Positions 1 through 9,044 of a stretch of DNA of 64,000 nt are shown here, piece by piece; within the stretch, counting starts at the first letter, position 1, and the number at the start of each line of letters is the position of its first letter. The notes under the pieces are model-generated. The model did no database searches and was not told the DNA's origin. It saw only the letters and a list, made by a program, of their open reading frames with translations. Source of the stretch: Ruminiclostridium herbifermentans (lineage in GTDB: Bacteria; Bacillota; Clostridia; Acetivibrionales; DSM-1351). The position numbers were made by a program, and so were the translations under genes. The DNA is taken from contig NZ_CP061336.1 in NCBI RefSeq assembly GCF_005473905.2, forward strand, positions 4,146,501 to 4,210,500, written 5' to 3'.

Positions 1-584
1 TTTTATATCTTGCTCCTGGCAACTTATATATGTAAAATTCTACAAATGTTTCTATAATCCTTCATATGGATGTAGGTATTTTTTCAGGACATCAGTACTC
101 TCTGGTTCTCTGGTTCACTTCGAAAACTATTACACCTTTATTTAGTCATGCGATGTATGTCAGCTATACTTCGCAGGTAAGTCCTCCTAATTATGTGCTA
201 GCCTAATTGGAATATGAAATATGGGAACTGAATACTGTTAGATATGTGTTATTATCTATAAATAAGTACTTAAAAATCATGCCTTCTAGGGCACTCATTG
301 CCGGTGCTGTTACGGTCGGTCTCCTTCTGCAATAGATACATACATTGGTGTCTTTTTCAGGAACTTGGTCAGTTCGGCTTTTTTAACCATGTTTCCGTTT
401 TCATCATTTCAACAAACATTCTATAACTAAGTCAATATTTTAAACCAACGAACACACAACAATATTATTTATGGTTCAAGGTGCTTCCACCTAATAGATT
501 CCGTTACATTTAGCAGCCTATTTTTCATAATTATACTGTATCTATCACAGAAATTATTTTTGCATAAGGATGCTTTTTGGGGAT
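1..584. other. Intergenic region with a possible gene scrap
   Basis: No convincing gene is seen. On the minus strand, 310..390 reads as 26 codons (begins MVKKAELTKF, ends AEGDRP) with no ribosome binding site. It is probably a remnant of a mobile-element gene, and I do not recognise the family. Confidence 0.3.
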
Positions 585-1799
585 TTAATAATCATAATAA
601 TCGTAACAATCACTATAATATGAACGCATTTCTGATTCAAAGTCAGAAATTACATCTAACATTGAATCACAGCCTTCTAAAAAATTAATTACAGCGCTCA
701 TATATTCGTATACATTTTTTACATCAAATTCTCTGTCGTTGCAACGATATTCTAAGCTATATGTAGTGGGGTATCTAAAACAATCTCCATTTTTGTCAAG
801 GGCATCCAATTCTAAAATCTGATCCTCAACAATATCTATAATCTTCAAATCCGCATCACTTTCGGAAGCATAATGTTGTATCATTGGGCGCACATTTTTC
901 CATAAATCCTTTTTGAGTAAATGGCTTCTTCGTTTTGATAAAAAAACATGCCTGGTGACACCATTATCTACACTAGCATAAAAAAGTCTCTTTAAACATA
1001 ATTCTATTGCGTTCCTAAGCAGAAAAATTAGTGGATAGAGCCTTTCTCCCAAGTGATTTTTTTCACAATTGGAAAAAATAAAGTCTGCTGCTTGAATATA
1101 GCCCGTAATTTTAGTATGAAATCCATGATCTGAAACTGGTTCACACAAATAGCAATTACCAATACCATGACTTGCTAAAATTAAAAATTCAGGCGACCAT
1201 TCGGCTTCAAACTGGAAATCATGATCATATGTCCCACAATTAATACATTTTTTAATTAAGTGATAAGCTTGCTCCATGTTATTTGCCACTGATATGTTAT
1301 TTAGAAATTTGTCTCTATATTGTGCTAAAAACGCATCTTCAAAAGGAAATCTAAACATGTCGGACTTTTCATCAACCTCTTCAATTGATGCCAAGTAATG
1401 TATCAACCATTGCTTTTCATCAGATGAAATATAGTTCTCGCCTTTCTCGCTATAACGCAAAAAAAGCTTCCATAAATCATGACAACAATCTTTGAAATTT
1501 TTCTGAATTTCATTCTTCCTATTGCATACTCTACAAATCAATGCTTTTAGCCCAAGTTCCATGCTTTGCCGCAATAGAAATATGCCACAAAAAAACCACA
1601 TATCTGATTTTACGTTGTTATGGCCGCTTTCAATTACATTTTCAAATATCAAATGTCCACACTGAGCATATTCCTGTGCTAGCCTTTTGTAATCTTCAAA
1701 TGGAATCTTACTCCATTTAACTTCTATAACATAATCATGATATTTAATATCCCATAAACTTTGGTAATCATCTGGCCAGATTTGCATAACAGAAGCCAT
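585..1799 (-). CDS. Tandem HEPN-like domain protein
   Basis: This is a 404-residue soluble protein with an internal duplication. Residues 77-87 (RQSMELGLKAL), 107-113 (HDLWKLF) and 149-152 (FRFP) reappear in the same order and spacing at 262-272 (RNAIELCLKRL), 293-300 (HLLKKDLW) and 331-334 (FRYP). The LRQ-x-hEL-x-LK helix followed about 30 residues later by an H-x-L helix is typical of HEPN helical bundles used in abortive infection and toxin proteins. The catalytic R-x4-H signature is not obvious in either copy, so RNase activity is not claimed. The ATG is preceded by AGGTGA about 11 bases away. The next gene upstream also encodes a HEPN-like protein, so the two may work together. The HEPN assignment is inference from motif pattern only. 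Confidence 0.55.
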   Translation of the reverse strand: MASVMQIWPDDYQSLWDIKYHDYVIEVKWSKIPFEDYKRLAQEYAQCGHLIFENVIESGHNNVKSDMWFFCGIFLLRQSMELGLKALICRVCNRKNEIQKNFKDCCHDLWKLFLRYSEKGENYISSDEKQWLIHYLASIEEVDEKSDMFRFPFEDAFLAQYRDKFLNNISVANNMEQAYHLIKKCINCGTYDHDFQFEAEWSPEFLILASHGIGNCYLCEPVSDHGFHTKITGYIQAADFIFSNCEKNHLGERLYPLIFLLRNAIELCLKRLFYASVDNGVTRHVFLSKRRSHLLKKDLWKNVRPMIQHYASESDADLKIIDIVEDQILELDALDKNGDCFRYPTTYSLEYRCNDREFDVKNVYEYMSAVINFLEGCDSMLDVISDFESEMRSYYSDCYDYYDY

Positions 1800-1833
1800 T
1801 TTATATTTTCACCTACTTGTCCTTATGACTTAT

Positions 1834-1957
1834 TCAACATCCCATCTCTTCGCGTGCATCTACTAATCTATTCTTCTGTATAATTAACATCCCTATCTTC
1901 AACTTCAAATAGTCTATGAAAATCATCCTCTACTCCGACATAGACTGATTGATTCAT
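1834..1957 (-). pseudogene. Short coding remnants, possibly of an XRE-type regulator
   Basis: An ATG at 1957 opens 29 codons (starts MNQSVYVGVE) ending at 1868. In another frame, 1834..1872 reads NRLVDAREEMGC and stops, which resembles the start of an XRE helix-turn-helix domain. Both pieces are too short to be working genes and lack a good ribosome binding site. They are probably debris at an element junction. Confidence 0.25.
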
Positions 1958-2085
1958 ACTTAACTCACTAAGTTAAATATTAATTTGGAATTTGCACATC
2001 AAATTTCATTATTAGCCTAAAAATAGCACAATATTAATAATACTCAGTCTATCCATAGAAAGTATATTTTTTATTGTATTCGACC

Positions 2086-2781
2086 TTAATATAAGGCGCT
2101 ATTGATGTATTCTATTTTATCAATTATTTCTTTATAATCTTTTGTAGTTGCCTCTAGTTGACCATGCACAACATTATCTCTAAAATCCATAACTTCATTA
2201 AAAACAGGTACTAATCTGGAATCAATGCTTGCTAGAAAATCTCGTTTCCAGTAGTAAGCGTACTTCTCACCTTTAGGTGGCAACCTTGACCTTAATTTTT
2301 TCTCAAATCCAGTCCATATTTCCATGAATTTGCCAATATTGGTCGTATATGCGAATTTAAAATCATTTAGTATATTTACGTTAAATATGCTATCAAATAA
2401 TCCTCGAGCTATTTCAAAATAAGCCTCGACTTTTGACACTTCAATTGTCATACCATTACCAGCATGGTACAATTGATTTCTTAGCCTATGATACCATTCA
2501 ATATCATCTATATTAATATCAGATACTTTTTTTGCATCATACTTTTCAAGTAAATCTAAGTATGTTGGAAATGAGTTCTCTGCTTCTTGTAATTCTTTTC
2601 TGCTAGGCCCCTCCGTTTTCCTTATCCTTTTAGGAAGAGATAAATAAGTTTTAATAGTTAACTCAACAGCATTATCTATCGAGATTAATGCTATTCGTCT
2701 GTCGAAGTCGCCATTATTATTTAAATGTTCTGCCGCATGCATAAGTAATTCCTTAGGCCCATCTATCCAAGGTTTATCCAT
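2086..2781 (-). CDS. Double HEPN-motif protein, putative RNase
   Basis: This 231-residue protein carries two canonical HEPN active-site motifs of the form R-[N/D]-x3-H: RNQLYH at residues 101-106 and RDNVVH at 201-206, exactly 100 residues apart. Each follows a helical segment, as in tandem HEPN domains. In the HEPN superfamily this motif forms a metal-independent endoribonuclease site, common in toxins and anti-phage proteins. The start ATG has AAAGGG six bases upstream. No MNT nucleotidyltransferase antitoxin gene is adjacent, and the neighbour on the same strand is another HEPN-like protein. A role in RNA cleavage during phage infection or as a toxin is inferred, not shown. The motif reading is solid, the cellular role is not. 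Confidence 0.55.
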   Translation of the reverse strand: MDKPWIDGPKELLMHAAEHLNNNGDFDRRIALISIDNAVELTIKTYLSLPKRIRKTEGPSRKELQEAENSFPTYLDLLEKYDAKKVSDINIDDIEWYHRLRNQLYHAGNGMTIEVSKVEAYFEIARGLFDSIFNVNILNDFKFAYTTNIGKFMEIWTGFEKKLRSRLPPKGEKYAYYWKRDFLASIDSRLVPVFNEVMDFRDNVVHGQLEATTKDYKEIIDKIEYINSALY

Positions 2782-3026
2782 AGTCTACCCTTTCCAAATA
2801 TTGCATTTAAACTTAAGTTATCACATAATACCAAAATCAAATATCTTTAATACCTTTATATAATAACCTCTTACCGCATTCCCATTATTATTACTTATAA
2901 GAAATTATTCTACATATATATTTATTTTCCTGCAAATGGTAACATAGTTATAACTTTTCCTTTTTGATTTTTCTTAGAATTTCTATTTTTCAATTAATAT
3001 AATCATTAATGCAGAATAAAATCACA

Positions 3027-3068
3027 AAAAAATACCGGTCAGGGCAAAAACAATACCCCAACCGGTTA
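3027..3068 (-). terminator. Rho-independent terminator of the first recombinase pair
   Basis: On the minus strand, ACCGGTTGGG pairs imperfectly with CCCTGACCGGT and is followed by ATTTTTTT. It lies about 60 bases beyond the stop codon of the recombinase partner gene that ends at 3129. Confidence 0.7.
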
Positions 3069-3128
3069 ATCTTCTGTATATTAAATCTATCAAATTCTAA
3101 ATTCAACATCTCTACTATAAAGCAAACA

Positions 3129-4073
3129 TCATTTCATATCCTTTTCAATCTCTATCCCATTTATAAAATGAAACACTATTCTGTCTTTACTCAAAAACGT
3201 TACGTGGTCTATTACTTTTCTGAATATTTCACCATCAAATTCCTGCGGCTTCTTTTTTAGTTTCATCAGCTCATTTTTTAATTTTGTGTTCTTATGTTCA
3301 AAGTCATCAATACCTGCAATTTTCCATACTTCCTCAGTTCTTTGCTTTAGAAGCTTTCGGATATTTTCTTCAATTATCATTGAATCGGATTGGTCTTTGG
3401 GTAAGCTCTCGAGCTGATTAATCAATTTCTGAATTTTTGTATCTAATTGCGAGATAGTTTGATTTGTTGCTAATTTGAAAGGATTCTCTAGATTTCCCAC
3501 GTACTTATCGAAATGTTTTTTTACTTCCCACAGCGCTTCTACAAACTTGGTTTCCGCAGTTAATTCATCCATTTTGCCACTACTGCAATTAACTCTACCG
3601 TTTTCAACATATCTGTGGCATACCCATACATATCTCTTCGGTGTACATTTCATGTTTCTCCCTGCTCTTATGAATGTACTCCCGCATAATCCGCATATGA
3701 TTTTTCCACTGAAGGGATACTGTGCATTGCTCTTATTGTTATATTTATTTAAAGCATTATAATACCTTTTTCGTTCATTACAAATTTGACCCACTTTCTC
3801 AAACATTTCTTTTGATACTATAGCGGGAAAGTTCTCATCTCCAATATATTTCTTATTCTCTAAAATAGAGCCAACTGTGCCTTTCGGCCAATTAACCTTA
3901 TTCAGTGGTGACCTGATACCTTCTTTTTTCAAGATTTCAGCAATGCTATTTTGAGATACTCCTTCCATAGCCATTTCAAATATTTTCTTAACATAGGCTC
4001 CCTTTTCGGCATCAATTTCCGGCAGTCCGTCATCTCCCTTTGTATATCCGAATGGAAATCTCCTACACAGCAT
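3129..4073 (-). CDS. Recombinase partner lacking the catalytic domain
   Basis: About 314 residues matching the rear part of large serine recombinases: a Recombinase (DNA-binding) domain starting at RRFPFGYTKGDDG, a zinc ribbon with CGLCG and later paired cysteines, then a coiled-coil segment. The N-terminal resolvase domain with the catalytic serine is absent. The ATG at 4073 is preferred over upstream in-frame ATGs because GGAGGTGATGATAATG gives a perfect ribosome binding site seven bases away. That site lies inside the last codons of the upstream recombinase gene, so translation is probably coupled. Similar catalysis-free recombinase genes are common beside clostridial serine recombinases. 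The likely role is as an accessory DNA-binding subunit for integration or excision. I see no sign that it is a recent truncation. Confidence 0.8.
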   Translation of the reverse strand: MLCRRFPFGYTKGDDGLPEIDAEKGAYVKKIFEMAMEGVSQNSIAEILKKEGIRSPLNKVNWPKGTVGSILENKKYIGDENFPAIVSKEMFEKVGQICNERKRYYNALNKYNNKSNAQYPFSGKIICGLCGSTFIRAGRNMKCTPKRYVWVCHRYVENGRVNCSSGKMDELTAETKFVEALWEVKKHFDKYVGNLENPFKLATNQTISQLDTKIQKLINQLESLPKDQSDSMIIEENIRKLLKQRTEEVWKIAGIDDFEHKNTKLKNELMKLKKKPQEFDGEIFRKVIDHVTFLSKDRIVFHFINGIEIEKDMK

Positions 4074-5676
4074 TATCATCACCTCCAATGTATTCATCAA
4101 GCTCCATTCCATTTTTCAAGCAAAAGCGTATGCAGTTGTTTGGCTTTGCTATAATTTTATCAACCAGCATACTAAAACAATCTTCATCAAACTCATCCAG
4201 CAAGCCTTGCTGCTTTTTATTAAATGCTATAAATTTCTCCGTTTCTGATAATGAAATATCTTTTTCAATAAGCGATACTGCTAAAGCCTGTTTTTTTGTC
4301 TCTAATTCTTTCATTTCTGCATTGAACGAGTTTATCTTTTGGCTTAAAAGAACAGGCTTTAAATACTCTGCTTCCGGTGGACAGTAATACCTATGTTTCT
4401 CTCTTATCAGCTCATTTATTTGATTATTTATTTTTTGAATTTCTGCCTGATCCACCCTAAGCAGTACAAGTGATTTTAAATGCATCATATATGGTGTAAG
4501 TAGTGTTTTCCAATTTGAATACAGCTTGTTATAAAGCTTTACAAAAGCTTCGTATACTCTTTTTTCTCTAACAGCACTTGCATAGCATTGTCCTGTTTGT
4601 TCATATATATTGGATTGGCATTTATATGCTACACCACGATACTTTTTGTTTGAATTCAATATCGACCTTTTAAAGGTTTTACCACAATTTCCGCAGATTA
4701 TCTTTCCGCTTAAAGGATATCGATTGCCCATCCTTTTGATTACATTTTCATCTACACCTTTTTCTTTCTTCCTTTTTTCATTTAACTCTTGAACCCGTTT
4801 GAAGTCTTCTCTTGATATTATAGGTTCATGATCATTCTTTATATAGTACTGTGGCAGTTCACCTTTATTTCTTTTTCTAGAGAAAGTAATGCTATCTGCA
4901 GTAATAGTCTTTTGCAGCAGAACATCACCCATGTATTTTTCATTTTTCAGCATTCTGCTAATACCAGACCCGCACCACTTTATTCCTGTAACAGTTTTTA
5001 TATTGTCTTTATTTAACCCTTTTGCGATATTGTTAGTTCCTTTACCTCCAAGATATTCTGAAAATATTCTTTTAACTATTTCAGCTTCTGCTTTATTAAT
5101 GACAAGGCCTTTATCCTTATCAAAATCATATCCAATAAACTTTCGGCATGATATTTGGTATTTACCCTGCTTGTACCTTTTCTGATTGGCCCAGCGGATA
5201 TTAGCTGATAATTCGGAGGATTCAGATTGCGCCAATGAACTTAAAATTGATAGAATTAATTCACTCTCTTGTGACATACTATTAATATTTTCTTTTTCAA
5301 AATATACACAAACACCTAATGTCTTTAATTTTCTCACAGTTTCCAAGCAGTCAGCAGTATTTCTGGCAAAACGAGAAATGGACTTGGTTATAACCATATC
5401 TACCAACCTGTTTTCACAGTCAGAAATAAGTCTCATAAATTCAGGTCTTTTTTCTTTTTTTGTTCCGGTAATCCCATAATCCGCATATATGCCTATAAAC
5501 TCCCACTCTGGGTTGTTGTTAATAAATTTGGTATAATAGCTGACCTGCGATTCAAATGAATTTTGTTGTTCCATGTGCATTGAGCTTACCCTACAATATG
5601 CACAAACACGTATTTTTCCCAAAGCCTCCTGATTTTGTTCACTAAGATTGGGTTCAATAACGGTAATCTTTTTCAC
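4063..5676 (-). CDS. Large serine recombinase (site-specific integrase)
   Basis: 537 residues with the full large-serine-recombinase layout: an N-terminal resolvase domain with the Y-x-R-V-S active site (YCRVSS, serine at residue 31 or 32) and the conserved ITKSISRFARN segment, a Recombinase domain (FIGYDFDKDKG onward), a zinc ribbon (CGNCGKTF) and a C-terminal coiled coil. These enzymes cut both DNA strands by serine attack and exchange them between attP and attB. The gene overlaps by 11 bases with a downstream catalysis-free partner, forming one of three recombinase pairs in the window. This pair is clearly divergent from the other two, so it belonged to a different element. Its attachment sites are not visible to me. 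Confidence 0.9.
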   Translation of the reverse strand: MKKITVIEPNLSEQNQEALGKIRVCAYCRVSSMHMEQQNSFESQVSYYTKFINNNPEWEFIGIYADYGITGTKKEKRPEFMRLISDCENRLVDMVITKSISRFARNTADCLETVRKLKTLGVCVYFEKENINSMSQESELILSILSSLAQSESSELSANIRWANQKRYKQGKYQISCRKFIGYDFDKDKGLVINKAEAEIVKRIFSEYLGGKGTNNIAKGLNKDNIKTVTGIKWCGSGISRMLKNEKYMGDVLLQKTITADSITFSRKRNKGELPQYYIKNDHEPIISREDFKRVQELNEKRKKEKGVDENVIKRMGNRYPLSGKIICGNCGKTFKRSILNSNKKYRGVAYKCQSNIYEQTGQCYASAVREKRVYEAFVKLYNKLYSNWKTLLTPYMMHLKSLVLLRVDQAEIQKINNQINELIREKHRYYCPPEAEYLKPVLLSQKINSFNAEMKELETKKQALAVSLIEKDISLSETEKFIAFNKKQQGLLDEFDEDCFSMLVDKIIAKPNNCIRFCLKNGMELDEYIGGDDNAV

Positions 5677-5773
5677 TACGATCCCCCCTAATTTTTGGTA
5701 GTGACATGTTACCGTACTAATTTTGTTAATTCAAGTATGATATTTAATGATGCTTTGGTAATTAAATATTCTC

Positions 5774-6214
5774 TCATTTTTTAAGGCGCTTTTTAACCCA
5801 GTTATCAAACGAATTAACAGTTATTTCTTTGCTCACATTATAATAAGAATCTATAGTCCTTGTTTCATTATAAATATGTACACTATTGCCAGTTCCAATT
5901 ACTGACAAAACAATTTTATCTCCTGAAAAAAAATCACTAGCATAAATATATCCAACTCCAAGCCTTTGTTTAAATTCTTTTCTATAGGTTCTATTATTAA
6001 ACAAATTAATGAGTTCCATAATCTTCTCTTTGTTTTCCGTTTCAACTCTTGCACCAGTAACAGGACTTTTTACTAAAACCTTCGTGATATTATACTCTTC
6101 AGTCCCCAATAGTTTTTCAAAAGTCGTCCTTGGATACTGAACCTCAAAATATGTAATAATAATACCTATAATCAAAACTATTGGTATTATAACCCATAAT
6201 AATTTTTTCTTCAC
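5774..6214 (-). CDS. Small membrane-anchored protein of unknown function
   Basis: About 146 residues starting at a GTG at 6214, chosen because GGAGG lies nine bases upstream. An in-frame TTG at 6244 has no such site. The protein starts with a lysine-rich tail (VKKKLLW), then a single hydrophobic segment of roughly 18 residues, then a soluble domain with predicted strands exposed outside the cell. The domain recalls small extracytoplasmic beta-rich proteins of the DUF5301 type, but this is a weak resemblance. It lies between two recombinase pairs with no operon partner, so it is probably element cargo. Function unknown. Confidence 0.6.
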   Translation of the reverse strand: MKKKLLWVIIPIVLIIGIIITYFEVQYPRTTFEKLLGTEEYNITKVLVKSPVTGARVETENKEKIMELINLFNNRTYRKEFKQRLGVGYIYASDFFSGDKIVLSVIGTGNSVHIYNETRTIDSYYNVSKEITVNSFDNWVKKRLKK

Positions 6215-6360
6215 AGTAATATACCTCCAAATTGTATAAGCCAAATCTTTACAAATATTTATCTTTTAGATAATACCATAATATTTTAAATTTAACAACA
6301 TTGGTATGTAATTAACAGTGTTAATAAAAGAAGGAAAGAACGATATCTACACACTATTTT

Positions 6361-7770
6361 TTAAACGATTCCATATCGTACCTCCGTCCCATCCAATAAC
6401 CCCATACTCACTCCATCCTCATAAATAATAACCTTCTCCACTAGTTTAAAATACAATCCAGCATCAAACCGTTCTGAAGTCTGAGCTTCTTTAAAAATCT
6501 CAATAAATCTTGTAGCCGTAACTCTCTCCAAAATGTCCTTGCTGTAAATCTGCTTTTGCCATTTTGTCATATAGTAATCTATATTTTTGACAATGTCATT
6601 AAATGCATAAACAAATGCCTCATATAAGATCCCATCATCAATATGCCTGTTCCCGCACCCTATTTTCCCTTTAACCTTGTATTTATTGTTACACTGCCAG
6701 ATAGTTCTTTTTAATCTTTCATCATTTGAATTCCACACCTTCCTGCCAAATGTACTGTCGCAGTAGCCACATATAACTTTTCCTGCAAACGGGTTGTTGT
6801 TATTAGTATAGTCATACTTTTGAAGTCCATGCTTTTTTGCAAATATCTTCCGCCGTTTCATTTCAAATTGAACTGCCTCCCATGTATCCTTATCAACAAT
6901 TGCAGGATGGCTTTCTTCCACATAATATTGCGGAACTGCTCCGTTATTCTCAACTCTTTTCTTGGTGAGAAAATCAGTTGTATACGTTTTTTGAAGTAGT
7001 GCTTCGCCTTTATACTTCTCGTTACTCAGCATTTTCCTGATACTGCCCTCATACCATTTTGCTTTCCCATTCCAGTTCAGTGCTCCATCCTTTTCAAGCT
7101 CCTGCGCTATCCCGTTCGGGCCTTTTCCGCCAAGGTAATCGGTAAATATTTTTCTAACTACTTTTGCTTGTTTTTCGTTTATTACAAGGTTTCCATTTTC
7201 GTCTTTGTCATACCCCATAAATTTGGTATGATTGACTATGACCTTACCCTGCTCAAACCGCCTTCTGATGCCCCATGTGCTGTTTTTACTTATAGAAAAA
7301 CTTTCCTCCTGTGCAAGGCTGGAAAGTATGCTTAACAGCACCTCACCCTTTGAATCTAAAGTACGTATGTTCTCCTTCTCAAATATTACCTCTATTCCAA
7401 GTTCCTTCAGCATTCTAACATAGTTCAAGCAATCTAAAGTGTTGCGTGCGAATCTTGATATAGATTTGGTTATTATCACATCAATTTTTCCCGCTTTGCA
7501 GTCGTTAATCATTCTGTTAAACTGCTCACGCTTTTTTGTGCTAGTCCCTGTGATACCCTCGTCGGCATAAATCCCCGCGAATTTATAGTCAGGGTGGTTA
7601 CATATATATGTAGTATAATATTGTACCTGCGCCTCATAGCTTGATAGCTGTTCTAATTGGTCTGTTGATACACGGCAGTAAGCCGCCATTCTCTTCTTCC
7701 GTGGTTCAGCATTCTGTGCCATATCCGTTCTGTTTGCCCTTGCTGGTATAACTGTAATGCTTCTTGCCAT
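6361..7770 (-). CDS. Serine recombinase, second gene of pair two
   Basis: 469 residues with an intact resolvase domain (AYCRVSTDQLEQ active-site segment, ITKSISRFARN), a Recombinase domain and a zinc ribbon (CGYCDSTF with a later C-x-N-K...C pattern). AAGGAGGAAATACAAAATG gives a strong start. It overlaps the upstream recombinase gene by 65 bases, so the two are translationally coupled and probably act as a heteromer. Its N-terminal 170 residues are almost identical to those of the protein encoded at 22782..24194, whereas the C-termini differ more. The paralogs therefore share a recent ancestor but may recognise different sites. Confidence 0.9.
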   Translation of the reverse strand: MARSITVIPARANRTDMAQNAEPRKKRMAAYCRVSTDQLEQLSSYEAQVQYYTTYICNHPDYKFAGIYADEGITGTSTKKREQFNRMINDCKAGKIDVIITKSISRFARNTLDCLNYVRMLKELGIEVIFEKENIRTLDSKGEVLLSILSSLAQEESFSISKNSTWGIRRRFEQGKVIVNHTKFMGYDKDENGNLVINEKQAKVVRKIFTDYLGGKGPNGIAQELEKDGALNWNGKAKWYEGSIRKMLSNEKYKGEALLQKTYTTDFLTKKRVENNGAVPQYYVEESHPAIVDKDTWEAVQFEMKRRKIFAKKHGLQKYDYTNNNNPFAGKVICGYCDSTFGRKVWNSNDERLKRTIWQCNNKYKVKGKIGCGNRHIDDGILYEAFVYAFNDIVKNIDYYMTKWQKQIYSKDILERVTATRFIEIFKEAQTSERFDAGLYFKLVEKVIIYEDGVSMGLLDGTEVRYGIV

Positions 7771-8920
7771 TTTGTATTTCCTCCTTCACAACCGTTGATT
7801 CAGTTATATTTAGCCTACTGATAATCTCATCATCAATCACTGTTCCTTCGCAGGCATCTTTACCATTTTTAACATAGCTGCTGCATTGCCAAACTATCTT
7901 TTTGCAGGAATATTTACTGTTCCATGTTCTACGTCTCAATGGAGAACCGCACTTGCTGCAGAAAAGCATCCCTGACAGTGGATAGCGGTTAAGACATTTT
8001 ATTGAGCCTTTGGTGTTTCCTTTTAACTCGGCACGTTTCTGCATCTCAAGCTGTACCTTATCCCATGCCTCCTTTGTAACTATTGGTGAATGGTTATCTT
8101 CTATGTAATAGCTGTCAACCTGACCTCTGTTTATCTTCCTTAGTTTAGTTAGGTAGCTTGGAGTATAGGTTTTTTGAAGCATTACATCCCCTTTATACTT
8201 TTCATTTCTAAGAATAGTCCTAACCGTTGCTTCATTCCATTTTGAGCCAGTAACTGTTGGAATCCCTTCTGAATTAAGCATTTTTACTATTTTAAATATT
8301 CCGTTACCTTTTAAGTACTCTTTATATATTCTTTTTACAATCTCAGCCTCTTTAGAATTTATTATTAAATCTCCATATTCGTCCTTATCGTATCCAAGAA
8401 ACCTATTAGCGTTTATAACTAGTTCACCTTTTTCGAACTTTTTGTGATACCGCCACTTTATGTTCTCACTGACACTTCTGCTTTCTTCCTCTGCAAATGA
8501 AGAGAGGACAGTAAGCATCAGCTCACTGTCCCCGGATAATGTTGATATATTTTCTTTTTCAAATCTTACCTCAATACCTATATCTTTTAATTCTCTTACA
8601 TATTTCAGTATTACCGCACTATTTCTTGCAAACCTTGATATTGATTTTGTTATGATTAAGTCTATTTTCCCTTCTCTACATAACTTTAGCATTCGTTGAA
8701 ACTCGGGTCTATCATCTTTTGTTCCGGTTATTCCTCTGTCTGCAAATATTCCTGCAAATTCATATTCGGGATTTGACGAGATTATCTTTTCATAGTAGGT
8801 TACTTGATTTTCCAATGATTCACCCTGCTTGTAACCATCGGTGGATACCCTTGCATAAGCACAAACTCGTTTTTTTCTTTTTTCAGCCTTGACTGTCGGC
8901 TGTATTATACTTACACGCAT
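7706..8920 (-). CDS. Serine recombinase, first gene of pair two
   Basis: 404 residues starting at the ATG at 8920, eleven bases after AAGGGG. The same MRV-x-I start occurs in the paralog at 24130..25344, which supports it. The reading frame stays open for 49 further codons upstream, but those are hydrophobic and low-complexity and run into the IS21 element, so they are not used. The resolvase domain contains CAYARVSTDGYKQGESLENQ and ITKSISRFARN. A zinc ribbon (CSKCGSPLRRR) follows. An IS21 end lies only about 20 bases upstream of the start, so the native promoter of this pair may have been lost. Confidence 0.9.
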   Translation of the reverse strand: MRVSIIQPTVKAEKRKKRVCAYARVSTDGYKQGESLENQVTYYEKIISSNPEYEFAGIFADRGITGTKDDRPEFQRMLKLCREGKIDLIITKSISRFARNSAVILKYVRELKDIGIEVRFEKENISTLSGDSELMLTVLSSFAEEESRSVSENIKWRYHKKFEKGELVINANRFLGYDKDEYGDLIINSKEAEIVKRIYKEYLKGNGIFKIVKMLNSEGIPTVTGSKWNEATVRTILRNEKYKGDVMLQKTYTPSYLTKLRKINRGQVDSYYIEDNHSPIVTKEAWDKVQLEMQKRAELKGNTKGSIKCLNRYPLSGMLFCSKCGSPLRRRTWNSKYSCKKIVWQCSSYVKNGKDACEGTVIDDEIISRLNITESTVVKEEIQNGKKHYSYTSKGKQNGYGTEC

Positions 8921-9044
8921 TGTTTTTGCCCCTTTTAATATATGTATAATGAAAATGTATAAAGTTATAATTAATAATGTACAAATAATATTAAATAAAA
9001 ATGTACAAATGGTATGATTACAGGGTACAAAAGGAGGTACCCTA

